Shown: positions 52,519 through 62,063, counted from the stretch's first letter. The stretch is DNA of 64,000 nucleotides from Microbacterium sp. UFMG61 (GCF_015354505.1 NZ_JACAFP010000010.1:84153-148152), one strand, 5' to 3'. Notes: generated by a model not told the origin, from the sequence alone. Numbers and translations: made by a program.

Positions 52519-53235
52519 ATGACTCAAAGCTCGGGCATCGACGTCGCCGTGTCCACGGTGATCCTCACCCTGCGCCGCACCGCTGAAGGGTCCGCGACGC
52601 TCGCCCTGCCGCTCGTGCTCCGGACGCGCGAGCCGTTCGCCGACCAGTGGGCGCTGCCCGGCGGATGGCTCACCGTCGCCGAGTCCCCCGTCGATGCCGC
52701 CGCCCGGACCCTCGCCGAGACCACGGGTCTGACTCCGAGCTATCTCGAGCAGCTCTACGCCTTCGGCGCCGTCGACCGCTCCCCCACGCGCGTGGTGTCG
52801 ATCGTGTACTGGGCGCTGCTGCGCCAGGACGATGTCGACGCGCAGAGCGCGGCCCACCGCGCATCCGGTCGAGCCCCGGAGAACGTGCGGTGGTTCGATC
52901 TCGACGACCTGCCTCCGCTCGCGTTCGACCACGCCAAGATCGTCGACTATGCGCTGTGGCGACTCCGCAGCAAGGTCGGCTACAGCCGCGTCGCACACGG
53001 ATTCCTGCCCGCCGAGTTCACCCTCGCAGATCTCCGAGAAGCCTATGAGGCGATCCTCGGCAGGCATCTGGATCCGGCCAACTTCCGGCGCCAGGTCGAG
53101 TCGGCGGGCAATCTCCTCCCCACCGATCAGTTCCGCACCGGCAGCCACCGCCCCGCCCGCCTCTACCGTTACAACACCGATGTCGAGCTGGCCGATCACG
53201 GCCCCCTCGGCCCCGAGGAAACGAGCACCCGATGA
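52519..53235 (+). CDS. nrtR: Nudix-type transcriptional regulator, NrtR-like
   Basis: 238 residues: an N-terminal Nudix domain (about 5-135) and a C-terminal winged helix (about 150-225: HGFLPAEFTLADLREAYEAI, LDPANFRRQVESAGNLLPTD). The Nudix box is degenerate: after GGWLTVAESPVDAAA comes RTLAETTGL instead of REUxEExGU, so hydrolysis is probably lost and ADP-ribose-type ligands are sensed, as in NrtR. It is the first gene of the nadABC operon and overlaps nadA by 4 bases. The ATG at 52519 has AGG at 52511-52513 and GGGAGG further up. Role: repression of NAD synthesis genes. Confidence 0.82.
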   Translation: MTQSSGIDVAVSTVILTLRRTAEGSATLALPLVLRTREPFADQWALPGGWLTVAESPVDAAARTLAETTGLTPSYLEQLYAFGAVDRSPTRVVSIVYWALLRQDDVDAQSAAHRASGRAPENVRWFDLDDLPPLAFDHAKIVDYALWRLRSKVGYSRVAHGFLPAEFTLADLREAYEAILGRHLDPANFRRQVESAGNLLPTDQFRTGSHRPARLYRYNTDVELADHGPLGPEETSTR

Positions 53236-54569
53236 GCATCACCTTTGTTCCGACGCCGTCAGTCCTTCCCGTCGACGCGTCCGTCGACCACGCGATCCAG
53301 TCGATCGTGTCGGGCACGTCGACCGATGCGACGTGCACGACCGATCTCGCCGTGGGTCCCTGGGATTTCGATTCACGTCCCGGGTACGGTCCCGGATCCT
53401 CGATGGGCGACGTCATCCCGACCGGAGCACCGCGCCAGGGCGAGCTTCCCTCGGAGTACCGCGAGGCGAGTGAAGAAGAACTCGACGAGCGCATCCGCGT
53501 GGCGAAGGCCACGCTCGGCGACCGGGCCGTCGTGCTGGGGCACTTCTATCAGCGCGAGGAGGTCGTGCGCCACGCCGACTACGTGGGCGACTCGTTCCAG
53601 CTCGCCACCGCAGCGAAGGAGCGACCGGATGCCGAGGCCATCGTGTTCTGCGGCGTGCACTTCATGGCCGAAACCGCCGATCTGCTTTCCGGTCCCGACC
53701 AGGCCGTGATACTGCCGAACCTCGCGGCCGGGTGCTCGATGGCCGACATGGCCGACATCGACCAGGTCGAGGACTGCTGGGAGCAGCTCGCCGACGTACT
53801 GGGCGACCTCGACGCGCAGGATGCCGACGGCCGGGTTCCGGTGATCCCGGTCACCTACATGAACTCCTCCGCCGCGATCAAGGGCTTCGTCGGCCGGCAC
53901 GGCGGCATCGTGTGCACGTCCTCGAACGCGCAGACCGTGCTCGAGTGGGCGTTCGAGCGGGGACGTCGTGTGCTGTTCTTCCCCGACCAGCACCTCGGTC
54001 GCAACACGGCGAAGGCGATGGGGGTACCCCTCGAGCAGATGCCGATGTGGAACCCGCGCCAGGCGCTCGGCGGGTCCTCGGCATCCGACCTCGTCGACTC
54101 GCGTGTGATCCTGTGGCACGGGTTCTGCTCGGTGCACCGCCGCTTCACGGTCGCTCAGATCGATCAGGCGCGTGAGGAGCACCCCGGAGTGCGGGTCATC
54201 GTGCACCCTGAGTGTCCGATGGACGTGGTGGACGCCGCCGACGAGGCCGGATCGACCGACTACATCCGCCGAGCGATCGCCGCGGCGACCGAGCCCACGA
54301 CCTTCGCGATCGGCACCGAGATCAACCTCGTGCGCCGACTGGCCGCACAGTTCCCGCAGCACGAGATCTTCTGCCTCGACCCGGTGGTCTGCCCGTGCTC
54401 GACGATGTATCGCATTCACCCCGGATATCTGGCCTGGGTGCTCGAAGAGCTCGTCGCCGGGCGCACCCCGAACCGCATCACGGTGACTGCCGACGTCGCC
54501 GATCCCGCTCGGGTCGCGCTGGAGCGGATGCTGGCCGCCAAGCCCCCGGTGACGGCGAGCGCGCGATGA
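53232..54569 (+). CDS. nadA: Quinolinate synthase
   Basis: 445 residues, the long actinobacterial NadA with a variable N-terminal extension of about 80 residues. The three cluster cysteines are C140 (VFCGVHFMAETADLL), C228 (GGIVCTSSNAQTVLEW) and one of C387/C389 (DPVVCPCSTMYRIHP). Also HFYQREEVV and FFPDQHLGRNTA. It condenses iminoaspartate with dihydroxyacetone phosphate into quinolinate using a 4Fe-4S cluster. ATG 53232 overlaps the regulator stop by 4 bases; the stop overlaps nadB. Confidence 0.96.
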   Translation: MSITFVPTPSVLPVDASVDHAIQSIVSGTSTDATCTTDLAVGPWDFDSRPGYGPGSSMGDVIPTGAPRQGELPSEYREASEEELDERIRVAKATLGDRAVVLGHFYQREEVVRHADYVGDSFQLATAAKERPDAEAIVFCGVHFMAETADLLSGPDQAVILPNLAAGCSMADMADIDQVEDCWEQLADVLGDLDAQDADGRVPVIPVTYMNSSAAIKGFVGRHGGIVCTSSNAQTVLEWAFERGRRVLFFPDQHLGRNTAKAMGVPLEQMPMWNPRQALGGSSASDLVDSRVILWHGFCSVHRRFTVAQIDQAREEHPGVRVIVHPECPMDVVDAADEAGSTDYIRRAIAAATEPTTFAIGTEINLVRRLAAQFPQHEIFCLDPVVCPCSTMYRIHPGYLAWVLEELVAGRTPNRITVTADVADPARVALERMLAAKPPVTASAR

Positions 54570-56095
54570 ACGTCGTCGTCGTCGGCTCCGGCATCGCCGG
54601 ACTCACGGCGGCACTGCATGCATACGAGCGGGGTCACTCCGTGACCGTGATGACCAAGGGAGCGCTCGGTGACGGATGCACGGGATACGCGCAGGGCGGC
54701 GTGGCCGGCCTGTACGGTCCCGATGACTCCCCCGCCCTGCATGCGGCAGACACTCTGGCCGCGGCGGCGGGTCTGGCGGATGCCGCAGCGGTCGAGGTGC
54801 TCGTCGAGGGCGCAGGAGCCGGCATCGCCGAGCTGATCATGCGTGGAGTGGCCTTCGACCGCTCAGCGGACGGCATTCCTCTTCGCGGCCGGGAGGCTGC
54901 CCACAGTCGGGCCCGGATCGTGCATGCGGGTGGTGACGCCACAGGAGCCGCGATCGCGCGTGCACTCGTCTCGGCCACGCGCGCATCGGCCATCACGGTC
55001 GTGGAACAGGCGTTCCTGCTCGACCTCGTCGTGTCCGACGGCTCCGTGCGAGGCACCCGCATGCTGGTCGACGGTGTTCCGACGCATGTCGACGCGGAGG
55101 CCGTCGTGCTCGCGACCGGTGGCGCGGGTCACCTCTACGCGCACACCACGAATCCCGAAGGAACGACCGGTGACGGGATCGCCGCGGCGCTCCGCGCAGG
55201 TGCGGATGTCGCGGACCTCGAGTTCGTGCAGTTCCACCCGACGATCCTGGCGGCGGGTCCCGCGTTCCTCGTCTCAGAAGCCGTCCGGGGCGAGGGCGCG
55301 ACGCTGATCGATGACGACGGACGGCGCTTCACCTTCGACAGCCACCCCGACGGAGAGCTCGCACCGCGCGACGTGGTCGCGCGGGCCATCGCCCGGTGTG
55401 CTGCGGAGCAGGGATCGCCGATGCGGCTCGATGCCACGATGCTCGGGGCCGAGACGCTGCGCGACCGATTCCCGACCATCGATCGGGTCACCAGGGAGCG
55501 CGGTTTCGACTGGGCGCACGCACCGATTCCGGTGACTCCGGCCGCGCACTATCTCATGGGGGGAATCGTCACAGACGTCGACGGGCGCACGACGATCCCC
55601 GGTCTCTTCGCCGTCGGAGAGACCGCGCGCACCGGCGTTCACGGCGCGAACCGGCTCGCCTCCAACTCCCTCCTCGAGGGTGCTGTCTTCGGCGCTCGCG
55701 CCGCCGCCGCGCTCGCGCTGCCGTGGCCCGTCGAGTCGAGGGCACGCCGCTCGACGATCGCTGCACGAGCCGCCGCACCGCAGGACGACAGCGCCGTGCC
55801 TTTCACAGACACCGTGCCGTTCACGGACACCGCTTCGTTCACCCGGGCTGCGCTACAGCGACTGATGTGGGACGACGTCGGGCTGCTGCGCACCGCTGAG
55901 GGCCTTCGCCGCGCGCGCGACACGATCGCCGTCTGGACGGCACAGCCGAGCTCCGCGCGAACCGTCGCCGATCACGAGGACGCCAACCTGCTGCTGCTCG
56001 CCGCGACGACCGCGTCCGCCGCCCTCGACCGCACCGAATCGGTGGGTTCTCACCACCTCGAAACGACCGCCGCCCCCGTTCTGGAGATCGCCTGA
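54566..56095 (+). CDS. nadB: L-aspartate oxidase
   Basis: 509 residues, succinate-dehydrogenase flavoprotein family. FAD-binding GSGIAG (7-12), TGYAQGGVAGLYGPDD, EAAHSRARIVHAGGDATG, FVQFHPTILA, then AAHYLMGGIVTDVDGRTTIP, GEXA-type FAVGETARTGVHGANRLASN, and SLLEGAVFGARAA. It oxidises aspartate to iminoaspartate for NadA. Between residues about 405 and 425 a low-complexity FTDT repeat (VPFTDTVPFTDTASFT) interrupts the C-terminal domain; this is probably a linker. ATG 54566 overlaps nadA by 4 bases; longer readings are shadows of nadA. Confidence 0.95.
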   Translation: MNVVVVGSGIAGLTAALHAYERGHSVTVMTKGALGDGCTGYAQGGVAGLYGPDDSPALHAADTLAAAAGLADAAAVEVLVEGAGAGIAELIMRGVAFDRSADGIPLRGREAAHSRARIVHAGGDATGAAIARALVSATRASAITVVEQAFLLDLVVSDGSVRGTRMLVDGVPTHVDAEAVVLATGGAGHLYAHTTNPEGTTGDGIAAALRAGADVADLEFVQFHPTILAAGPAFLVSEAVRGEGATLIDDDGRRFTFDSHPDGELAPRDVVARAIARCAAEQGSPMRLDATMLGAETLRDRFPTIDRVTRERGFDWAHAPIPVTPAAHYLMGGIVTDVDGRTTIPGLFAVGETARTGVHGANRLASNSLLEGAVFGARAAAALALPWPVESRARRSTIAARAAAPQDDSAVPFTDTVPFTDTASFTRAALQRLMWDDVGLLRTAEGLRRARDTIAVWTAQPSSARTVADHEDANLLLLAATTASAALDRTESVGSHHLETTAAPVLEIA

Positions 56096-56946
56096 TGCTC
56101 ACCCCTGCCATCATCGCCCGCGTCGTCGGAGCGGCCCTGGAAGAGGATGCCCCCTGGGGCGATCTCACCAGCTCCGCACTGCTGCCTGCCGACACCACGG
56201 CGGTCGCCGACCTCGTCGCCCGCGAGGCGGGGGTGTTCAGCGGCGGCGACGCCTTCACGGCCGCGTTCGCGCTGACCGACCCGGCCCTCCGGATCGACGT
56301 GCACGTCGGCGACGGAGACGAGTTCTCTGCCGGCGACGTGCTCGCGTCCGTCTCGGGCAGCGCACGCAGCATCCTGACCGCCGAGCGCATCGCGCTGAAC
56401 TTCACGCAGCGGATGAGCGGGATCGCCACGATGACGGCCTCCTACGTGCGCGCAGTGGCCTCGACGCGCACACGGATCGCCGACACGCGCAAGACGACCC
56501 CTGGACTCCGCGCATTCGAGCGCCACGCCGTGGTGAGCGGCGGCGGGCACAACCACCGATATTCGCTGTCCGACGCCGTCATGGCCAAGGACAACCATCT
56601 GGCGGTGCTGCAGCGCTCCGGTGCCGACCTGGCGACCGCGCTCCGCGAAGCGCTCTCGCGATTGCCGCACACGGCCCACGTCGTGGTGGAGGTCGACCGC
56701 CTGGACCAGATCGCAGCCGTGCTGGACGGCGGTGCGCACACCGTTCTGCTCGACAACTTCTCGCTCGACCAGCTGCGCGCGGGTGTCGCGGCGATCGGGG
56801 GTCGCGCCCAGGTCGAGGCATCCGGCGGAGTGACCCTCGACACCGTCGCCGACATCGCCGCGACCGGTGTCGATGTGATCTCGGTGGGGGCGCTCACCCA
56901 CTCGGCGCGAGCTCTGGATCTGGGCCTGGACGTTCGGATCGACTGA
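56095..56946 (+). CDS. nadC: Quinolinate phosphoribosyltransferase (decarboxylating)
   Basis: 283 residues with NadC features: EDAPWGDLTSSALLP, LNFTQRMSGIATMTASYV, DTRKTTPGLRAFERHAVVSG, NHRYSLSDAVMAKDNHL, VEVDRLDQ, LLDNFS and EASGGVTLDTVADIAATGVD. It converts quinolinate and PRPP into nicotinate mononucleotide. ATG 56095 overlaps the nadB stop by one base (TGATG). Confidence 0.96.
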   Translation: MLTPAIIARVVGAALEEDAPWGDLTSSALLPADTTAVADLVAREAGVFSGGDAFTAAFALTDPALRIDVHVGDGDEFSAGDVLASVSGSARSILTAERIALNFTQRMSGIATMTASYVRAVASTRTRIADTRKTTPGLRAFERHAVVSGGGHNHRYSLSDAVMAKDNHLAVLQRSGADLATALREALSRLPHTAHVVVEVDRLDQIAAVLDGGAHTVLLDNFSLDQLRAGVAAIGGRAQVEASGGVTLDTVADIAATGVDVISVGALTHSARALDLGLDVRID

Positions 56947-56949
56947 ACC

Positions 56950-58089
56950 GTGATCTACCTGGACCATGCCGCCACTGCCCCGGTGCGCCGCGAGGTGCTC
57001 GAGGCCATGACCCCGTACCTGACGAGCGTCTTCGGCAATCCGTCGAGCCATCACACGGTCGGCGAGTCCGCGGCGAGCGCTCTCGAGGACGCGCGCTCTC
57101 GGGTCGCTCGGGTGCTCGGGATGCGCACAGGCGACATCGTGTTCACCGCCGGCGGCACAGAGGCGAACAACCTCGCTGTGAAGGGCATCGTCCTGGCCGC
57201 GCTCACCCAGGGGCGCCGACATCTCGTGGTGTCGCCGATCGAGCACGAGTCGATACTCGAATCGGCCGAGTACCTGCGGCGCTTCCACGGTGTCGAGGTG
57301 AGCCGCGTGGCGGTGGACCCGCGAGGACGGATCGACTCGGAATCGCTGCGACACGCGCTGCGCGACGACACCGCTCTCGTCGCACTGGGACACGCCAACA
57401 ACGAGATCGGCACGGTCCAGGACCTCCCCGGGCTCATCGCCGTCGCGCACGGGGCGAGCGTGCCGGTGCACGTGGACGCCGTGCAATCGGCGGGGTGGCT
57501 GTCTCTGGCGGGATCGGGAGCGGATGCCATCGCGATCGCCGGGCACAAGCTCGGTACCCCCAAGGGCATCGGCGCCCTCGGCGTGCGCGGCCGCGTGCCG
57601 ATGGAGGCGTTGCTGCACGGTGGTGGGCAGGAACGGGGACGCCGCTCCGGCACGGAGAACGTCGCGGGGGCGGTGGGGCTGGCGACCGCGCTCGAGCTCG
57701 CCGAGGCGGAGCGGGAGGCGATCGCCGCCCGCGTGGGAGCGGCGACGCAGCGCTTCATCGGCGCCGTGCGAACGCTCGTGCCCGATGCAGAGCTCACGGG
57801 AGATCCGCGCGACCGCCTTCCCGGTACGGCGTCGTTCACGTTCGCCGGGGTCAGCGGCGAGGCGGTGCTGTTGGAGCTCGAGCGGAGGGGCGTCGTGTCG
57901 TCGAGCGGCTCCGCGTGCGCTGCCGGCAGTGACGAGCCGTCGCACGTACTGCTCGCATGCGGCATCGATCCGCGGGTCGCCCAGACCTCGGTGCGCTTCA
58001 CCTTCGGACGCGAAACCCTCGCGGACGACGCCCCCGAGCGCCTCGCGTCACTCGTCGCCGACTCTGTCCGCAGCGTCGGCGACATGTGA
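56950..58089 (+). CDS. Cysteine desulfurase (NifS/IscS-like) of the nad operon
   Basis: 379 residues, class V PLP enzyme: YLDHAATAP, GGTEANNLAVKG, SPIEHESIL, VDAVQSAGW, PLP lysine K200 (IAGHKLGTPKGIG) and the active-site loop SSGSACAAGSDEPSHVL (C323). It supplies sulfur from cysteine. GTG 56950 comes three bases after the nadC stop. In many bacteria a dedicated NifS-like protein in the nad operon matures the NadA 4Fe-4S cluster, and I infer the same here; a role in tRNA thiolation cannot be excluded. Confidence 0.92.
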   Translation: MIYLDHAATAPVRREVLEAMTPYLTSVFGNPSSHHTVGESAASALEDARSRVARVLGMRTGDIVFTAGGTEANNLAVKGIVLAALTQGRRHLVVSPIEHESILESAEYLRRFHGVEVSRVAVDPRGRIDSESLRHALRDDTALVALGHANNEIGTVQDLPGLIAVAHGASVPVHVDAVQSAGWLSLAGSGADAIAIAGHKLGTPKGIGALGVRGRVPMEALLHGGGQERGRRSGTENVAGAVGLATALELAEAEREAIAARVGAATQRFIGAVRTLVPDAELTGDPRDRLPGTASFTFAGVSGEAVLLELERRGVVSSSGSACAAGSDEPSHVLLACGIDPRVAQTSVRFTFGRETLADDAPERLASLVADSVRSVGDM

Positions 58090-58136
58090 GAGTCCCCGCG
58101 CGCCCTGCGACGACACCCCAGCCATAGAATCGGCTC

Positions 58137-59084
58137 GTGACCGCTGCATCCCCCCTCGTGACCGTGATCGTTCCCGGCCGCGACATCGCCGCCTTCGCAC
58201 CGGACGCCCTCGACTCGCTCCGCGCCCAGACCGAGCAGCGGTGGCGCGCTATCCTCGTCGACGACGGCTCGAGCGACGACACCGGCGCGATCTTCCGCGC
58301 CGCGGCCGCGGAGGATCCCCGATTCCGACACATCGCGCACGAGGCGTCCCGCGGACTCGGCGCGGCGCGCAACGTCGCACTGGATCTCGTGGACACCGAG
58401 CTCGTCGGATTCCTCGACGGCGACGACGAGCTGACGCCCACCGCTCTCGAGAGGCTCACGGGCACACTCGCCGAGTCCGGCAGCGACTTCGTCGCGGGCG
58501 CCTATGTGCGCACACGGTACGACGGCGGGCGGTACGCCGCGGGTCGGGTGCAGCCGTGGGTGTCGGCCGCCACGGATCCGGAGCGCCGCGGCACGACGAT
58601 CCACGAGCATCCGCATGCCAGCTCGAACATCGTCGCGTGGTCGAAGATCAGTCGCCTCGACCTCTGGACCGATCTCCGCTTCCCCGAGGGCGTCGCCTAC
58701 GAGGACCAGCTCGTCGCCCAGACGATGTACACGCGCGCCCGGGCCTTCGACGTCATCCCCGACGTCGTGGTGCGGTGGCGGCTGCGGGCCGACGGCACGT
58801 CGATCACGCAGGGAAAGGCCCGGCTCCCCGTGCTGCGCGACTACATCGAAGCGCTCCGCGGCGGCCTCCGGGTACTGCACGAAGCGGGTGCGGCCGAGGC
58901 CGTCAGCGCCCGGCTCGAACTGATCCTCGCCATGGACGTCCCCCCGCTGATCGACATCGCGGGAACGCACCCCGACCCCGAGTACGCAACGCTCGTGTCG
59001 TCCTTCGTCGCAGAGCTCGAGGCCTTGCCGGAGTACTCGCGCGCCCACCCCGACCCGACGATCGCCGCCGCGCTGGCCTGGTGA
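58137..59084 (+). CDS. Family 2 glycosyltransferase
   Basis: 315 residues, GT-A fold: VTVIVPGRDIAAFAPDALDS, VDDGSSDDTG (41-50), the metal-binding DGDDE (94-98), EDQLVAQTMYTRAR in the acceptor part. No membrane helix. The donor and acceptor are unknown; probable teichoic-acid or cell-wall glycan synthesis. GTG 58137 has TAGAAT (58125-58130) six bases upstream, so it has its own leaderless promoter although it follows the nad operon by 47 bases. Confidence 0.87.
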   Translation: MTAASPLVTVIVPGRDIAAFAPDALDSLRAQTEQRWRAILVDDGSSDDTGAIFRAAAAEDPRFRHIAHEASRGLGAARNVALDLVDTELVGFLDGDDELTPTALERLTGTLAESGSDFVAGAYVRTRYDGGRYAAGRVQPWVSAATDPERRGTTIHEHPHASSNIVAWSKISRLDLWTDLRFPEGVAYEDQLVAQTMYTRARAFDVIPDVVVRWRLRADGTSITQGKARLPVLRDYIEALRGGLRVLHEAGAAEAVSARLELILAMDVPPLIDIAGTHPDPEYATLVSSFVAELEALPEYSRAHPDPTIAAALAW

Positions 59085-59104
59085 GAGAAAGGCCCAGGAG
59101 CCTG

Positions 59105-59911
59105 ATGAACGACGATCACATACCCGACTCGCAGCGCACGAACGACTACCTCGCCGGGCTCTTCTCACTCGCGGGCCGGACCGCAGCGATCACGGGTGGC
59201 AGCTCGGGGATCGGCCGCGGCATCGCGACGGCACTCGCCAGGGCGGGCGCGGCGACCGTGATCGTCGCGCGGGGCGAGTCGCGGATCGCCGAGACCGTGC
59301 GGGAGCTCACGGACGCCGGGTGCACCGCGGCCGGCGTCGTCGGCGACCTCGGCACGCGCGCCGGCATCCATGCCGTGGCGGAAGCGCTCGCCTCCCCCTA
59401 CGGTGAGCCGGACATCATCGTGCACTCGGCAGGCATCAACATCCGCCCGCCGTTCGCCGAGATCACCGAGGCGGACTGGGATGCGACCATGACCGTGAAC
59501 GCGCTCGCGCCTTTCCTTCTCGGCCAGCGGTTCGCGACCGGCATGGCGGAGCGCGGCTACGGGCGACTGATCCACATCACCTCGCAGCAGGCGCACCGCG
59601 CGTTCGTCGGCAGCGGTGTGTACGGCGCCTCCAAGGGCGCTGTCGAGTCGCTCATGCGCTCCGAGGCCGAAGCGTGGGGCGGTACCGGGGTGACGAGCAA
59701 CTCGCTGGTGCCGGGCTTCGTGCTGACGCCGCTGAACGCGCGGCTGCAGGAGGATCCGGCGCAGATCTCCGCTCTCGCCGCACGGACGATGATCGGCCGG
59801 AACGGCGTCCCCGCCGACTTCGCGAGCGCTGCCGTCTTTCTCGCCGGCGCCGGCTCGTCCTATGTGACGGGGCAGTCGATCTTCATCGACGGCGGCATGT
59901 CAGTGCATTGA
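59105..59911 (+). CDS. Short-chain dehydrogenase/reductase
   Basis: 268 residues, classical SDR: cofactor motif TGGSSGIG (30-37), HSAGIN, catalytic S160 (HITSQQAH), Y173 and K177 (YGASKGA), ending TGQSIFIDGGMSVH. Arginine at position 57 (IVARGESR) suggests NADP or NAD with gluconate 5-dehydrogenase-like specificity; the substrate is unknown. ATG 59105 has AGGAG (59096-59100) four bases upstream. It follows the glycosyltransferase by 20 bases, likely co-transcribed. Longer readings are shadows of upstream genes. Confidence 0.88.
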   Translation: MNDDHIPDSQRTNDYLAGLFSLAGRTAAITGGSSGIGRGIATALARAGAATVIVARGESRIAETVRELTDAGCTAAGVVGDLGTRAGIHAVAEALASPYGEPDIIVHSAGINIRPPFAEITEADWDATMTVNALAPFLLGQRFATGMAERGYGRLIHITSQQAHRAFVGSGVYGASKGAVESLMRSEAEAWGGTGVTSNSLVPGFVLTPLNARLQEDPAQISALAARTMIGRNGVPADFASAAVFLAGAGSSYVTGQSIFIDGGMSVH

Positions 59912-59921
59912 CCGTCGGAAT

Positions 59922-59935
59922 CCCGCCTTCGCGGG
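59922..59935. terminator. Small hairpin between convergent SDR and ABC exporter
   Basis: CCCGC (59922-59926) and GCGGG (59931-59935) with a CTTC loop, in a gap of 41 bases between two stops. A weak terminator at best. Confidence 0.35.
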
Positions 59936-59952
59936 CGATGAGATACCGCTGA

Positions 59953-61998
59953 TCACGCCTCCGCTGGGTAGACCCGCTCGTCGGGTCGCGATGAATCGAG
60001 CAACGGAACAGGTGCGGTGAGCGCCGCGACGGCATCGGCACCCGCCGAGTCAGCGGGGGCTCGGTCGGCGCGGCGGTGCGAGAGCGCGGCCGCCACTCCC
60101 CCGGTGACCGCGTCTTCGATCACGGCCTCCGTCTCGATCACGCGCGACGCGGCGACCTGCTGCGCGGCGAGCTCGGCATAGAGCCCTCCCCGAGCGAGGA
60201 GCTGCGCATGCGTCCCCGACTCGACGATCTGCCCCGCTTCGAGCACGTGGATGGTGTCGGCACCGATCACCGTCGAGAGGCGGTGGGCGATGGTCAGAGT
60301 CGTGCGTCCCTTCGCGGCCTCGTCGAGGGCTTCCTGCACCACCCGCTCCGACACGGTGTCCAGAGCGGAGGTCGCCTCGTCGAGCAGCAGCACCGGCGGA
60401 TCCTTGAGCAGCACGCGCGCGATCGCGATGCGCTGCTTCTCCCCGCCGGAGAGCCGGTAGCCTCGCTCGCCGACCACGGTGTCGTAGCCGTCTTCGAAAC
60501 CCGCGATGATGTGGTGGATGTTCGCCGCGATGCAGGCCGCGATCATCTCCTTCTCGGTCGCGCCGGGCTTGGCGTAGAGCAGGTTCTCGCGGATCGTGGC
60601 GTGGAACAGATACGTCTCCTGAGACACGATCCCGACGTTGTCGATGATCGACTCCTGTGTGAGTGCGCGCACGTCTTCGCCGGCGAACAGAACGGCCCCG
60701 CCGCGAGCCTCGTACAGCCGTGGAGCGAGATAGAGGACGGTAGTCTTGCCCGCGCCGGACGGGCCGACGAACGCGACGTGCCGGCCTGGTTCGGCGACGA
60801 ACGACACGCCCTGCAACGTGGCCCGAGACTCCGGCGCGGCGTCGGGATACCGGAAGACCACGTCGCGGAACTCGATGCGGCCGCGTGGCCCGGGCGCCTC
60901 GTCGACCGAGACGGCATCCGGTGCGTCGCGGATCTCGGGGACCAGGTCGAGGTACTCGAAGATCCGGGCGAACAGGGCGGAGGAGGTCTGCAGATCGAGC
61001 GACACACGCATCAGGCCCATGAGCGGCTGCAGGAGCCGTGCCTGGACCGTCGTGAACGCGACGACCGTTCCCGCCGTGATGGCCCCGGTCCCGCCCGCGA
61101 TCAGGTAGCCGGAGACGAGGTAGATGACCGCCGGGACGCTCGCCATGAGCACCTGGACGACCGCGAAGAAGCCCTGACCGCTCATCGCCCGCCGCACCTG
61201 CAGAGTCACCTGGTTGCGGTTCTCGGCCTGATAGCGGGCGGACTCGGTGCGCTGCCGGTTGAACGCCTTCGAGAGCAGCATCCCCGACACGCTCAGAGTC
61301 TCCTGCGTGATCGACGTGAGTTCGGAGAGCGACTCCTGCGTCTCGCCCGCGATGCGCGCCCGCACCTGCCCGACGCGCCGCTGCACGATGATGAGAAAGG
61401 GCATCAGGACGACCGCGATCAGCGTGAGGCGCCAGTCGATCAGGATCATCGCGACGAGCGAGGCGATGACCGTGACGACGTTGCCGAGGATGCTGGTGAC
61501 GGTGTTCGTCAGCACCCCGGAGACCCCGCCGACGTCGTTCTGGAGCCTCGACTGGATGACTCCCGTCTTCGTGCGGGTGAAGAACCCGAGCTCCATCGCC
61601 TGGAGATGCTCGAACAGTCGGACTCGCAGGTCGCCGGTCACGCTGTTTCCGACGGTCGATGTGAGCCAGGTCTGCGCCACTCCGAGGACCGCGGAGAGCA
61701 GGAAGAAGACGACCATCGCCGAGACCAGCCAGATCAGAGGCTGCAGTTGCGGGCCCCCGCCGTCGACCGGGAAGAGCGCGTCGTCGAAGATGCGCTGGAC
61801 GATCAGGGGCGGGATCACCGCGATGCCCGCGCCGAGCACGACCAGGATGCCCGTGACGACGATGCGCCATTTATAGGGCCGGAAGAGTGCGATCACCCTC
61901 GCGCCGAGTCCGCTGATCCGAGGCGCATCGGCATTCAGCCGACGCTGCGTGTCCTCGTCCATGCGGCGGAACCCGCCATGCATCCCACCCATGCTCAT
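59953..61998 (-). CDS. ABC exporter, fused membrane and ATPase domains
   Basis: 681 residues: six-helix type I exporter domain (about 30-350, with FFTRTKTGVIQSRLQNDV), then the ATPase: Walker A GPSGAGKT (about 413-420), Q-loop SQETYLFHATIRENLLY, signature LSGGEKQRIA (about 513), Walker B VLLLDEATSALD and the H-loop TIAHRLSTV. A 65-residue acidic/alanine-rich tail follows. As a half transporter it should work as a homodimer; lipid or drug export is inferred. The start is uncertain: ATG 61998, 61992 or 61983 lie close together, with no clear ribosome site. Longer readings extend into the divergent MFS gene and are rejected. A palindrome lies upstream. Confidence 0.88.
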   Translation of the reverse strand: MSMGGMHGGFRRMDEDTQRRLNADAPRISGLGARVIALFRPYKWRIVVTGILVVLGAGIAVIPPLIVQRIFDDALFPVDGGGPQLQPLIWLVSAMVVFFLLSAVLGVAQTWLTSTVGNSVTGDLRVRLFEHLQAMELGFFTRTKTGVIQSRLQNDVGGVSGVLTNTVTSILGNVVTVIASLVAMILIDWRLTLIAVVLMPFLIIVQRRVGQVRARIAGETQESLSELTSITQETLSVSGMLLSKAFNRQRTESARYQAENRNQVTLQVRRAMSGQGFFAVVQVLMASVPAVIYLVSGYLIAGGTGAITAGTVVAFTTVQARLLQPLMGLMRVSLDLQTSSALFARIFEYLDLVPEIRDAPDAVSVDEAPGPRGRIEFRDVVFRYPDAAPESRATLQGVSFVAEPGRHVAFVGPSGAGKTTVLYLAPRLYEARGGAVLFAGEDVRALTQESIIDNVGIVSQETYLFHATIRENLLYAKPGATEKEMIAACIAANIHHIIAGFEDGYDTVVGERGYRLSGGEKQRIAIARVLLKDPPVLLLDEATSALDTVSERVVQEALDEAAKGRTTLTIAHRLSTVIGADTIHVLEAGQIVESGTHAQLLARGGLYAELAAQQVAASRVIETEAVIEDAVTGGVAAALSHRRADRAPADSAGADAVAALTAPVPLLDSSRPDERVYPAEA

Positions 61999-62063
61999 CC
62001 AGTCAGCGTAACCAGGGCATCGGACGCCGCGGGTCGATCCGCGCGATCCGGCTCCGCCGAGAG

